Assembly (NCBI GenBank): GCA_002506535.1
Contig: DAXT01000004.1
Span: forward strand, 62,001-126,000
DNA from: Methanothrix harundinacea
GTDB taxonomy: Archaea; Halobacteriota; Methanosarcinia; Methanotrichales; Methanotrichaceae
Length of the DNA stretch: 64,000 nucleotides
Reading direction: 5' to 3'
In this document: positions 1-7,920 of the stretch, one piece after another
Numbering within the stretch: the first letter of the stretch is position 1
How the letters are laid out: each line of letters begins with the position of its first letter
Position numbers and translations under genes: made by a program
Notes under the pieces: generated by a model
The model's database searches: none
What the model saw: the letters and a program-made list of their open reading frames with translations, nothing else
What the model was told of the DNA's origin: nothing

Positions 1-1
1 G

Positions 2-1252
2 ACCAGATGGGACATGGGCTATCTGAAGGTGATGTTCAAATACGAGTGGGAGCTGGTCAAGAGCCCGGCGGGAGCGCATCAGTGGGTGGCCAGGGACGTA
101 GCCGAGGAGGATATGGTCGTCGACGCCCACGACCCCTCGAAGAAGCACCGGCCGATGATGACCACGGCGGATCTATCGCTGCGCTACGACCCGATCTACG
201 AGCCGATAGCGCGCCGATTCCTCGAAAATCCCGAGGAGTTCGCCGACGCCTTCGCCCGGGCGTGGTTCAAGCTGACCCACCGCGACATGGGCCCCCGCTC
301 CCGCTATCTCGGTCCGGAGGTCCCGGCGGAGGAGCTGATCTGGCAGGACCCGGTGCCCGAAGTTGATCACGAGCTGATCGACGCGGCCGACATAGCAGAC
401 CTCAAGGCCAAGATCCTCGCCTCGGGGCTGTCTGTCTCCCAACTGGTCTCCACCGCCTGGGCGTCGGCGTCGACCTTCCGCGGCTCCGACAAGCGCGGCG
501 GTGCCAACGGCGCACGCATTCGCCTCTCGCCGCAGAAGGACTGGGAGGCGAACCAGCCGATTCAACTGTCGAAGGTCCTCAAGACCCTGGAAGGCATCCA
601 GAGCGCCTTCAACAGCGCCCAGTCCGGCGGAAAGAAGGTCTCCCTCGCCGACCTGATCGTCCTGGGCGGGTGCGGAGCCGTCGAGGAGGCAGCAAAGAAC
701 GCCGGCACCGATCTGACCGTTCCCTTCACTCCGGGCCGGACGGATGGATCGGAGGAGCAGACCGATGCGGCGTCCTTCACCGTCCTCGAACCGGCTGCAG
801 ACGGCTTTAGAAACTACCTCAAGACCAAGTACGCCGTATCGGCAGAGGAGCTGCTCGTCGACCGGGCCCAGCTTCTGACGCTGACCGCTCCTGAGATGAC
901 GGTCCTTGTCGGCGGGATGCGCGTCTTGGGCGCCAACTATGGCGGGTCCCGTCACGGCGTCTTCACCCGGCGGCCAGAGGCCCTCACCAACGACTTCTTC
1001 GCAAACCTCCTCGACATGAGGACGGAGTGGAAGCCGGCCGCAAAAGACGATGGGGTCTTCGAGGGTCGGGATCGGGCTACGGGCGAGCTGAAGTGGACCG
1101 CAACCCGGGTCGACCTGATCTTCGGTTCGAACTCCCAGCTGCGGGCGATCGCAGAGGTCTACGGATCTATGGACTCCCTGGAGAAGTTCCTCTCCGACTT
1201 TGTTGCTGCCTGGAACAAGGTCATGAACCTCGACCGGTTCGACATCGCCTGA
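2..1252 (+). CDS. katG: Catalase-peroxidase KatG, C-terminal part (5' end outside window)
   Basis: Bifunctional haem catalase-peroxidase that removes hydrogen peroxide. The frame is open from the first bases and about 416 residues are visible. The stretch YEWELVKSPAGA near the start and the block with the proximal-side Asp (TTADLSLRYDPIYE) are KatG hallmarks. The second, non-haem KatG repeat follows, with the family signature GSDKRGGANGARIRL and QKDWEANQP. The distal Arg/Trp/His and the proximal His lie upstream of the window and cannot be checked. The end matches the usual KatG C-terminus, so the gene looks intact here. A strong hairpin follows the stop. KatG in methanogens is usually explained by transfer from bacteria, but this copy shares its neighbours' GC-rich composition. 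Identification is firm. Confidence 0.96.
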   Translation, partial: TRWDMGYLKVMFKYEWELVKSPAGAHQWVARDVAEEDMVVDAHDPSKKHRPMMTTADLSLRYDPIYEPIARRFLENPEEFADAFARAWFKLTHRDMGPRSRYLGPEVPAEELIWQDPVPEVDHELIDAADIADLKAKILASGLSVSQLVSTAWASASTFRGSDKRGGANGARIRLSPQKDWEANQPIQLSKVLKTLEGIQSAFNSAQSGGKKVSLADLIVLGGCGAVEEAAKNAGTDLTVPFTPGRTDGSEEQTDAASFTVLEPAADGFRNYLKTKYAVSAEELLVDRAQLLTLTAPEMTVLVGGMRVLGANYGGSRHGVFTRRPEALTNDFFANLLDMRTEWKPAAKDDGVFEGRDRATGELKWTATRVDLIFGSNSQLRAIAEVYGSMDSLEKFLSDFVAAWNKVMNLDRFDIA

Positions 1253-1312
1253 TCGCGGCGTAAAGGCCTTTACAGGCTTCTTTCAGGGCGGCAAAAGACG
1301 GTCGGCAGACAA

Positions 1313-1351
1313 CCGGTTCAGGGGACGGCGATACGCCCTCCCCTGAACCGG
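1313..1351 (+). terminator. Hairpin terminator after katG
   Basis: A perfect 13-bp inverted repeat (CCGGTTCAGGGGA and its complement) encloses a 13-nt loop that can itself pair GGC with GCC. It starts about 60 nt after the katG stop and is followed by a pyrimidine-rich stretch containing TTTTC. It is the strongest hairpin in the first 2 kb. Position and form suit a transcript end for katG, though archaeal termination depends mainly on T-runs, so an mRNA-stabilising role is also possible. Confidence 0.6.
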
Positions 1352-1453
1352 AAAGCCCCTGGTTTTCTTCCCCGCGGCTGGCACCATCCGCCGCCGGAAG
1401 GCAGGCTCGAAAGAGAGGCGCCCCTGCAAAGCCTTTTTTACAGATGAGAGGAG

Positions 1454-1657
1454 ATGGCTCTGCCCATGGAAGAGACCAGGTCCATTCGCATCATCAGGCT
1501 CGCCGTGACGATCGCCATCGCCGTCATCCTCGCAAGCGCCGTCGGCGAGATGATGGAGCTATCGCCGGTGTTGACCGCCCTTCTCGCCGGCGGGATATGC
1601 GTCGGGGCAAACATCATCTTCATATCCGCCTTCGGCCGCTGGCAGAGGAAGGGGTGA
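1454..1657 (+). CDS. Small two-helix membrane protein, function unknown
   Basis: A 67-residue protein with a short charged N-terminus (MEETRSIR) and two hydrophobic segments at about residues 12-31 and 36-57, ending in a basic tail (GRWQRKG). The ATG is preceded by a purine-rich GAGAGGAG element. The topology is that of a helical hairpin in the cytoplasmic membrane. It stands alone between the katG terminator and a decayed gene on the other strand. I do not recognise the family and propose no function. Confidence 0.55.
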   Translation: MALPMEETRSIRIIRLAVTIAIAVILASAVGEMMELSPVLTALLAGGICVGANIIFISAFGRWQRKG

Positions 1658-1675
1658 GGTAGGCCCGGCGCGGCG

Positions 1676-1831
1676 CTAAAAGAGGTGGGATTCGCCGCTG
1701 CTGCTCGCGCCTAGGAGGGCGGAGAGGGGGGCGAGGGGCTTACTCTCCAGGTCGCAGAGCGCCCGGAGGTTCTTGATCCTGATCGATTCGATCCGCGGGA
1801 AGGAATGGCTGGGGCTTTTCTGGTCGGTCAT
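1676..1831 (-). pseudogene. N-terminal fragment of an AAA/OLD-like ATPase
   Basis: Reading from ATG at 1831, 51 residues resemble the start of RecF/OLD/AAA_21-type ATPases: a beta strand RIESIRIKNLRAL, then a degraded Walker A. Where these ATPases have GxNGSGKST, this has GASSSGESHLF, so the P-loop Lys is Glu, and a stop follows at once. The rest of the ATPase (normally 300-500 residues) is missing; downstream lies the small membrane protein on the opposite strand. The composition is GC-rich, like the chromosome and unlike the adjacent SIR2 gene. It is probably the relic of an ATPase gene, perhaps from a defence or recombination module. The match rests on pattern recognition over about 50 residues. 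Confidence 0.5.
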
Positions 1832-1984
1832 GAGAGGGACTTCGAGAGAGGGTTTTATGGGATGTTGGAAGAAATAAGTTTCAGCAAAAGTTTATCAGGA
1901 AGGTTGTGGGGCGAACAACTGGATCGCGTTGAAGTTTTCATCTGGGGAGGTTTCTAGCTTGAAGGGCCTATAATCTGATTGACT

Positions 1985-3826
1985 TTAAAATTTTTCACCA
2001 GATTCTACCATCCTGTTTATCAAATCCATAACCAAATCTCCTGCATGTATAACTGCTTTAGTTGAGCCCTCAAAAAGACCTGACTGTACTGGTGGCCAGT
2101 TCTTACCTTCACGTAATACCTCCGATTTTATGTCTTCTATTATCTCTATCTTTTCTGAATTTTCTGGATCCCAATATTCGAAGAAACGCGTACATTTTAA
2201 TTCGTTTTTGATTTTAATATTATTTTTTAGTGTGTTATAACGTATGAGAATCATTAAATACTCTAAACGATCAAAATATCTCTCTAAGTTTGTATCGAAA
2301 TATATCGATTCACTGAATTGCTTTTTAAGTATGGTCAAAAGGTGATCCGATAGCCAAATGCAGCTATCATCCTGACCAGATAATTGTTTTTGAAGATCAG
2401 AATTAATAACGTCTAACTTACCCAAATTCATAAGTAATGAATGAATCTCATTATCATTATAGGATATTTTCTTTGCCGCAAGGTTAGACAAAAAATCGTA
2501 TTTTCCAGCGGCAATGGACGCAATACCACCACCATAAAGGAGAAGAAGTGCAGGGTACAGCTTCAACCTTAGAAGTGCTTCTTTGCTGTTGATATCATAC
2601 TCCTCACTAATATGACGAATTTTTGTATGAGATTTAGGATAATACTGTCTTCTGTGGTAATTCACAAGTTTTTCAAGATATTTAATCCAAATATAATTAT
2701 GCGATTTTTTGCCCCAGTAACATCCGGTGATCATCATCGACAAAATCGGTTCTGTGATAGATTCGTAAAGTTCTAATTGTCTTCTGAATTCCTCTTCGAA
2801 TTTGTCCCTAGAAATGTCTTTTACAGGAAACTTCTCGTCGTCTGATAACTCTGCAGAAAACCTCTCAAATTCTTGGTTCATTAGATCGTGAAGGCGAATC
2901 TCGTAACTTTCATCGACGAGGTATTTTTTAACTTGGGCTACTAATGCCTTTACAGAGAGGGGGTGAGGCTTAGAATATTCTTCTAAAGCAAATACTTTTT
3001 CAGCCAGTTCACCAAAAAATCTATCTGCATTTTGAATATGGATGAATTTTCCTCGCCGTAATTTTATGATATTATTTATATTTTCTGTTGGCTCCCTTAT
3101 GTCCATCCAGTAGGTTGTAAATCTATGATTACTGCATTTTTCTAGTGAGGCGCGAAGAGCGATATCCGAATCTCCTGACCAACCGCAAACTATCAGTCCA
3201 AACTCGTCGAATATACGATCTAAGAGCCTCTTTATAGGTTCTGGGTAATGTTTTAGCTCATCAGCCGTATTCTTGGTCTGGGGGTCCAGGTAATCCCCAT
3301 TAACTTTGACAATAATACATTCTGTAGAATGTGTAATTAGTGGTAATACTCCTGTTGCAGCTTCTTCTGTGTTTATAACTATAGGTGCGGTCCCCCTACT
3401 CCCAAGGGCATTTTCTAAAAGCCGATCGAAATTTGTCGTAATAATTACTCTAATATAACCACTTGCAACGAGATCCGCTATGGCTTGATGGGCTTCTGTG
3501 GATAATTTTAATCCTTCTTCCCGTTCCTCCTCAGTGGGTTCAAAATAAGATCTAAGCAGTTCACGGCGTTCGGGTGCAGAATAAACAACCTGGCTGAGCA
3601 GCTTAGAGTAATCTGGATATTCTCCAGATTTGTCATTGTACCAGGCAGCAGGATCGGGTTCACAATCTTCACCTTCTAGAATCGCCAGCTTTCTTATAAG
3701 ATCCAAAACGATATCCCAACCCGTCGGAATTTGAGCAGAGCTAGAGACGCCCGAACCCAGCAGAAGGGCGTATACGCCCTTGTTGGACTGAACGGAAAAT
3801 GCCAGCGAAACCAGAGGATCTATCAT
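1985..3826 (-). CDS. SIR2-domain protein, probable anti-phage NADase
   Basis: A 613-residue protein. Residues about 15-280 are a SIR2-like Rossmann domain: GSGVS at 24-28, the TTNFD motif at 130-134, KVNGD at 174-178, and GWSGDSD near 215. In the wider SIR2 family the third motif is normally K-x-H-G with a catalytic His; here residue 176 is Asn (codon AAT). Residues 290-613 form a mostly helical region I cannot assign. Bacterial and archaeal proteins of this build often act in abortive anti-phage defence by consuming NAD+; that role is inferred. The gene is strikingly AT-rich with A/T-ending codons, unlike both flanks, which suggests recent acquisition. No partner gene (HerA, TIR or Argonaute) is adjacent, so it would work alone or with distant partners. 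Confidence 0.85.
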   Translation of the reverse strand: MIDPLVSLAFSVQSNKGVYALLLGSGVSSSAQIPTGWDIVLDLIRKLAILEGEDCEPDPAAWYNDKSGEYPDYSKLLSQVVYSAPERRELLRSYFEPTEEEREEGLKLSTEAHQAIADLVASGYIRVIITTNFDRLLENALGSRGTAPIVINTEEAATGVLPLITHSTECIIVKVNGDYLDPQTKNTADELKHYPEPIKRLLDRIFDEFGLIVCGWSGDSDIALRASLEKCSNHRFTTYWMDIREPTENINNIIKLRRGKFIHIQNADRFFGELAEKVFALEEYSKPHPLSVKALVAQVKKYLVDESYEIRLHDLMNQEFERFSAELSDDEKFPVKDISRDKFEEEFRRQLELYESITEPILSMMITGCYWGKKSHNYIWIKYLEKLVNYHRRQYYPKSHTKIRHISEEYDINSKEALLRLKLYPALLLLYGGGIASIAAGKYDFLSNLAAKKISYNDNEIHSLLMNLGKLDVINSDLQKQLSGQDDSCIWLSDHLLTILKKQFSESIYFDTNLERYFDRLEYLMILIRYNTLKNNIKIKNELKCTRFFEYWDPENSEKIEIIEDIKSEVLREGKNWPPVQSGLFEGSTKAVIHAGDLVMDLINRMVESGEKF

Positions 3827-3966
3827 GATATCAACTCAGTAAATTCCTTACATAAACCAATCGGTTTTTGGATCTACAAGTTCGGAGTGGTGCTGCTCAC
3901 GGGGCGAGCCAAAAATATTTCCCGCGCCGCCGGCCACAGCGGCGCTGCCTATCGATTTTTCGCCCC

Positions 3967-5592
3967 TTACCCCCGCCTCCCCGCCCGCTCCCTCATCGCC
4001 CTTACAAATGCCAGGAACGGGGGCGAGGGGCGGCCGGGCCTCGACTTCATCTCGGGGTGGAACTGGGTGGCGAAGAAGAAGGGGTGGCCGGGGATCTCGG
4101 CGATCTCCATCCGGTTTCTGTTCTTCCCCGAAAAGATCATCCCCTTCTCCTCGATCCTGGGTATGTACTCGGGGTTCACTTCGTAGCGGTGGCGGTGGCG
4201 CTCGACTATCTTGAGGCTGCCGTAGATCTCCTCGGCGAGGGACCCCTCCCGCAGCTTCGCCTCGTAGTCGCCGAGGCGCATCGTCGCCCCCATATCCTCC
4301 ACCCCCTCCTGCTCGGGGAGGATGGTGATAACCGGGTGGGGGGTCTCGCCGAACTCGGTGGAGCTGGCGGCGGCAAGGCCCAGGACGTGGCAGCAAAACT
4401 CGACGACGGCCAATTGCATCCCAAAGCAGATCCCCAGATAGGGGATGGCGTTTTCCCGGGCGTATTTTATCGCTGCCATCTTGCCTGCGGTCCCCCGGGG
4501 GCCGAAGCCGCCGGGGACGAGGATCCCGTCGAACTCTTCCAGGACCTCCGCCGCTCCCGCCGGGTTCTTCTCCAGATCCTCGGCGTCGATCCAGGTGATC
4601 TTCGGCCAGGCGCCAGCCTCGATCCCGGCGTGCTTGAGGGCCTCGCGGATCGATAGGTACGTATCCTCCATGTGGGTCGTGCCTTGCGACCCGGCGGTGT
4701 ACTTGCCGACGATCGCCATCTTGACCGAGTCCCTGATCGAAACCATCTTCTCGATCAGCTCGACCCAGTCGGTCCTGTGCTCCAGGGGATAGAGCCTGAG
4801 CATCTTCATCAGGTACAGCGGCGTCCTCTGCTCCTCCAGGAGGAGGGGGACTTTGTAGACGTCGTCGACGTCGTGGTTGGAGACGACCCCCTCGACGGGG
4901 ACGTCGCAGAATAGGGAGATCTTCGACTTCGTCTCCTCCCGCAGGGGCTTTGTGCACCTGACAGAGACGATGTCGGGGTGAAGGCCCAGCGCCCTCATCT
5001 CCTTGACGCTGTGCTGGGTCGGCTTCGTCTTCTGCTCGCCGTCGGTGGTGGTGGGGGCGAGGGTTACGTGGACGAAGGCGATGTTGCCCATCTCTTCGTT
5101 TCTCAGCTGCCTCATTGCCTCCAGGAAGGGCATCCCCTCAATGTCCCCGACGGTCCCGCCGACCTCGATGACGCAGACTTCGCAGCCGCTCTCCTGGGCG
5201 ACCCTCCTTATCCGGTCCTTGATCTCGTTGGTGACGTGGGGGATGATCTGGACGGTTTTGCCCAGGTACTCGCCCCGCCGCTCCTTCTCGATGACCGTCT
5301 TGTAGACCTTCCCGGTGGTGATGTTGTGGTCGCGGGTCAGCTCCACGTCCAAAAATCGCTCGTAGTTGCCGAGGTCCAGGTCCACCTCCCCCCCGTCCTT
5401 CAGGACGAAGACCTCGCCGTGCTGGAAGGGGCTCATCAGCCCCGCATCGATGTTTATGTAGGGGTCGATCTTGATGGCGGTGACCTTGTAGCCCCTCTCC
5501 ATCAACATCCGACCGATGGAGGCGGCGGTGATCCCCTTGCCCAGGCCGCTCATCACCCCGCCCGTAACGACGATGTATCTTGCGCTTATCAC
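3967..5592 (-). CDS. pyrG: CTP synthase
   Basis: Makes CTP from UTP, ATP and glutamine in the last step of de novo pyrimidine synthesis. The N-terminal synthetase domain begins YIVVTGGVMSGLGKG and contains the Mg/ATP and UTP-binding segments (IDPYINIDAG, HGEVFVLKDGGE). The C-terminal class I glutaminase domain has the nucleophile Cys in GICFGMQ and the His-Glu pair in FHPEMKSRP. I chose the GTG at 5592, giving 541 residues, the usual family length. No ATG suits the start: the open frame continues upstream but runs into non-homologous sequence, and the family normally starts only a few residues before YIVVTGG. It is followed on the same strand by the AT-rich SIR2 gene. Confidence 0.95.
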   Translation of the reverse strand: MISARYIVVTGGVMSGLGKGITAASIGRMLMERGYKVTAIKIDPYINIDAGLMSPFQHGEVFVLKDGGEVDLDLGNYERFLDVELTRDHNITTGKVYKTVIEKERRGEYLGKTVQIIPHVTNEIKDRIRRVAQESGCEVCVIEVGGTVGDIEGMPFLEAMRQLRNEEMGNIAFVHVTLAPTTTDGEQKTKPTQHSVKEMRALGLHPDIVSVRCTKPLREETKSKISLFCDVPVEGVVSNHDVDDVYKVPLLLEEQRTPLYLMKMLRLYPLEHRTDWVELIEKMVSIRDSVKMAIVGKYTAGSQGTTHMEDTYLSIREALKHAGIEAGAWPKITWIDAEDLEKNPAGAAEVLEEFDGILVPGGFGPRGTAGKMAAIKYARENAIPYLGICFGMQLAVVEFCCHVLGLAAASSTEFGETPHPVITILPEQEGVEDMGATMRLGDYEAKLREGSLAEEIYGSLKIVERHRHRYEVNPEYIPRIEEKGMIFSGKNRNRMEIAEIPGHPFFFATQFHPEMKSRPGRPSPPFLAFVRAMRERAGRRG

Positions 5593-5758
5593 GTATCCGG
5601 GAAGGGTTTTCGTCCCTACATAAGAGTGACGATCAGAATAAAAGGGAATTTGGAGAGATCTTTTGAACGGGGATCTGAAAAGGAGGAGGATTCTGGCTAC
5701 TGAAGAGACGGCTCCCATGGACGGCTGATGCGACCGACGCGGAGGACCTCTGGACCGC

Positions 5759-5953
5759 CTAGCGGGCCATCTCCTCCCGCAGCTCCGGCGGGAGCATATT
5801 CGGTATCCCGTCCTCGATGGGATAGGACTCGCCGCAGCCCCTGCAGCAGAGCTTACCCGTCAGGATCTCCTCATCCTTCTCCTCGAAGACCGCGAGGTCC
5901 AGATCCCCCTTACAGACCGGGCAGGCCAGAATCTCCATCAGATCGCGCTTCAT
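5759..5953 (-). CDS. Trm112-like zinc-binding protein
   Basis: A 64-residue protein with two Cys pairs (CPVC at 11-14, CRGC at 37-40) and the signature ILACPVCKGDL...YPIEDGIPNMLPPE of the Trm112 family. Trm112 proteins are small activators that stabilise S-adenosylmethionine-dependent methyltransferases acting on tRNA, rRNA and release factors; archaeal Trm112 binds several such enzymes. No methyltransferase is adjacent, so the partner is unknown. It lies just upstream of pyrG on the same strand, with the amidohydrolase gene behind it. Confidence 0.88.
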   Translation of the reverse strand: MKRDLMEILACPVCKGDLDLAVFEEKDEEILTGKLCCRGCGESYPIEDGIPNMLPPELREEMAR

Positions 5954-5990
5954 GCTCTTATCACCATACTGATCCGTTAAAAAAGTTGGC

Positions 5991-6788
5991 TCAGGGGAAG
6001 AGGAGCCTTCGGGCGTTCTCTGAGAGGATCAGCCTCTTATCCCGGTCTGAGAGGTCCATCCCCTCGACGAACTCTATCTCCTCCGCCTGGTCGGTCCAGG
6101 GGTAGTCGGTCCCGAAGAGGACCCGGTCGGCGCCGATATCGCTTATCAGATCGCCCGCCTCCTCTATGGTCAGACTAGGCGAGATGTAGGCGGTATCGAA
6201 GTAGACGTTCTCCTCCGCCGGGATGAGGTATTCGCGGACGGCGGACCACATCTCCCACCCGCCCAGATGAGCCAGGACGACGACGAGGTCGGGGTGGCGC
6301 TTCGCCATCCGGGCAAACCGGTCGGGGGTGCCGAAGAACTCCGGGAGGTCCTCGGGGACCTTTCCGGCGTGAAAGAGGAGGACCATCCCCCGCTCGGCCA
6401 CCGCCTCATAGAGCCGGTCGCACCGGGGATCGTCAGGGTAGAAACTCTGGAGGAAGGGGACGGCCTTCACCCCCCGGACGCCAGCCGCCAGGAGCCGGTC
6501 GAGCTCATCCTCGAGGTCTGCTTGAAAGGGGTGGATCGCCCCGAAGGGGACGAGGCCGTTTCCGTCGGCGGCCGAAAGGAAGAAGTCGTTCGCCGGCCGG
6601 ACGTGCTTTGGGAGGGGAGCGAGGGGGAGGATGACGGATCTTTCGACGCCTGCTTTCGCCATGGAGTCCTTGAGGTCTGAGACGGTCCCCAGGCCCGGCA
6701 CCCTCACCCCCATCCTCCTCTTGACGGAGGCGATCGCCTTGGGGGCCATATCGTCGGCGTAGATGTGAGAGTGAAAGTCGATGACCAC
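5991..6788 (-). CDS. Amidohydrolase-family metal-dependent hydrolase
   Basis: A TIM-barrel metalloenzyme of the amidohydrolase-2 type, 265 residues. The N-terminal metal motif is DFHSHIY; later metal ligands appear as LLFHAGKVPE, VLAHLGGWEMW and the terminal FGTDYPWTD. The substrate is unknown; relatives act on amides, lactones or as decarboxylases. I chose the GTG at 6788 because a strong TATA box is centred about 26 nt upstream, which would make the message leaderless, and relatives start directly at IDFHSH. A TTG at 6806 would add six residues. It lies in a minus-strand run with the Trm112-like gene. Confidence 0.85.
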   Translation of the reverse strand: MVIDFHSHIYADDMAPKAIASVKRRMGVRVPGLGTVSDLKDSMAKAGVERSVILPLAPLPKHVRPANDFFLSAADGNGLVPFGAIHPFQADLEDELDRLLAAGVRGVKAVPFLQSFYPDDPRCDRLYEAVAERGMVLLFHAGKVPEDLPEFFGTPDRFARMAKRHPDLVVVLAHLGGWEMWSAVREYLIPAEENVYFDTAYISPSLTIEEAGDLISDIGADRVLFGTDYPWTDQAEEIEFVEGMDLSDRDKRLILSENARRLLFP

Positions 6789-6804
6789 GACCGGAGGACC
6801 GCTC

Positions 6805-6821
6805 AAAAATATATAAAATTT
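6805..6821 (-). promoter_or_regulatory. TATA box of the amidohydrolase gene
   Basis: On the minus strand the sequence reads AAATTTTATATATTTTTG, a near-ideal archaeal TATA element with A/T flanks in GC-rich surroundings. Its centre is about 26 nt from the GTG at 6788, the normal TATA-to-start-site distance in archaea, which supports a leaderless transcript beginning at that codon. Confidence 0.6.
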
Positions 6822-6837
6822 CGCCCCGCCGGGACCC

Positions 6838-7920
6838 CTAGATCATCCCCATCTCCGAGAGCCTCTCGGGGAGGTAGACCCTCGTCACGAAGTCGAGCCC
6901 CTTACCGGCGAAGGCCTGCTGCTCAGCCTTCTTCGAGAGCTTCAACTGCAGCTGGATCTGCTCCTTCCAGTAGTCGGTGGCGAACCTCGGGTCCGTCAGC
7001 TCGCTACGGAGGGCCTGGAGGTCCTGGTCGGTCAGCTTGTCGGTCGAGAGGTCGTAGTTGACGATGTCCGTCGGCTGGACCCCCAGAAACTGGGCCGCCG
7101 GGGTCACCAGGTAGTCGGAGAGGTGGGCGCTCTTGATGGCGCCGTAGGCGACGGAGGCGTAGATCCGGTAAGACCAGGGGTCGCCGTCGGTGAAGATGAC
7201 GACGGGAAGATTGAGCTCCTCGTTCAGCCTCTTTATGATGCGCCTCGTGGACCGCGCAGGCTGTCCCTTCAGGTGGACGAGGATTGCTTGGTGCTCCTGG
7301 TCGAAGCCGTTCTCTATCAGCCTTGCGTGCATCCCGCCCGTCTCTATGGCGACGACGAACTTGGCGTCATGATCTTTGAACTCGACGTTGTCGACGTTGA
7401 AGGGGATCTGGTAGCCGGCCTCGCCGACGTCCTCCTGGCAGTGGATCGTCCTCTCGCCACGCCGGGTCTTCTCGCTGATGGTGAGGGGGCCGAAGACGGT
7501 GGCCCCGTCCTCCTCGGGGCGGACGTGGAAGTCCTCTCGCAGGAGGGAGGTGAGGATCTCCAGGTCCTCGACGAGGCGGTCGCTCTCGGCCTGCTCTCCG
7601 AACTTGGCGACGTCCCAGTTCTCGGAGATGTAGTATATCTCCCTCAGGGTGGAGCCCCGGTTGTTCTTCAGGTGCTCGTTTATGAGAAGCTCCACCAGGT
7701 AGGAGGTCTTCAGGACGCTCTTAGCCCCCCGGACGGTCTTGACGGACCTGACGCTCTCCTGGTCGCCGTAGACCCAGACCTCACCCTCCTGGTCGTACTC
7801 GATGTTCCTCTTCGTCCTGCTGGGGAGGGCCAGGTACGGGACGATCCCCTTCTCGAACTGGTCGTAAAGGGTCTCGGCGAGCCCCAGGAGCCTCTCTTTG
7901 GTAACCGCTGCTTCCTTCAT
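6838..7920 (-). CDS. top6A: DNA topoisomerase VI subunit A
   Basis: Cleaving subunit of the type IIB topoisomerase that relaxes and decatenates DNA by passing one duplex through another; homologous to Spo11. The protein has 360 residues. The winged-helix 5Y-CAP domain holds the active-site Tyr in REIYYISENWD (Y96/Y97). The Toprim domain carries the acidic metal site (AIETGGMHARL and IFTDGDPWSYRIY). It begins directly after the stop of top6B with no spacer, so the two subunits are co-transcribed and probably translationally coupled. Confidence 0.97.
   Translation of the reverse strand: MKEAAVTKERLLGLAETLYDQFEKGIVPYLALPSRTKRNIEYDQEGEVWVYGDQESVRSVKTVRGAKSVLKTSYLVELLINEHLKNNRGSTLREIYYISENWDVAKFGEQAESDRLVEDLEILTSLLREDFHVRPEEDGATVFGPLTISEKTRRGERTIHCQEDVGEAGYQIPFNVDNVEFKDHDAKFVVAIETGGMHARLIENGFDQEHQAILVHLKGQPARSTRRIIKRLNEELNLPVVIFTDGDPWSYRIYASVAYGAIKSAHLSDYLVTPAAQFLGVQPTDIVNYDLSTDKLTDQDLQALRSELTDPRFATDYWKEQIQLQLKLSKKAEQQAFAGKGLDFVTRVYLPERLSEMGMI

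Noticed and set aside
3731..4186. A plus-strand frame spanning the SIR2 start and the pyrG end
   Set aside because: It bridges two minus-strand genes of different composition and has no similarity of its own.
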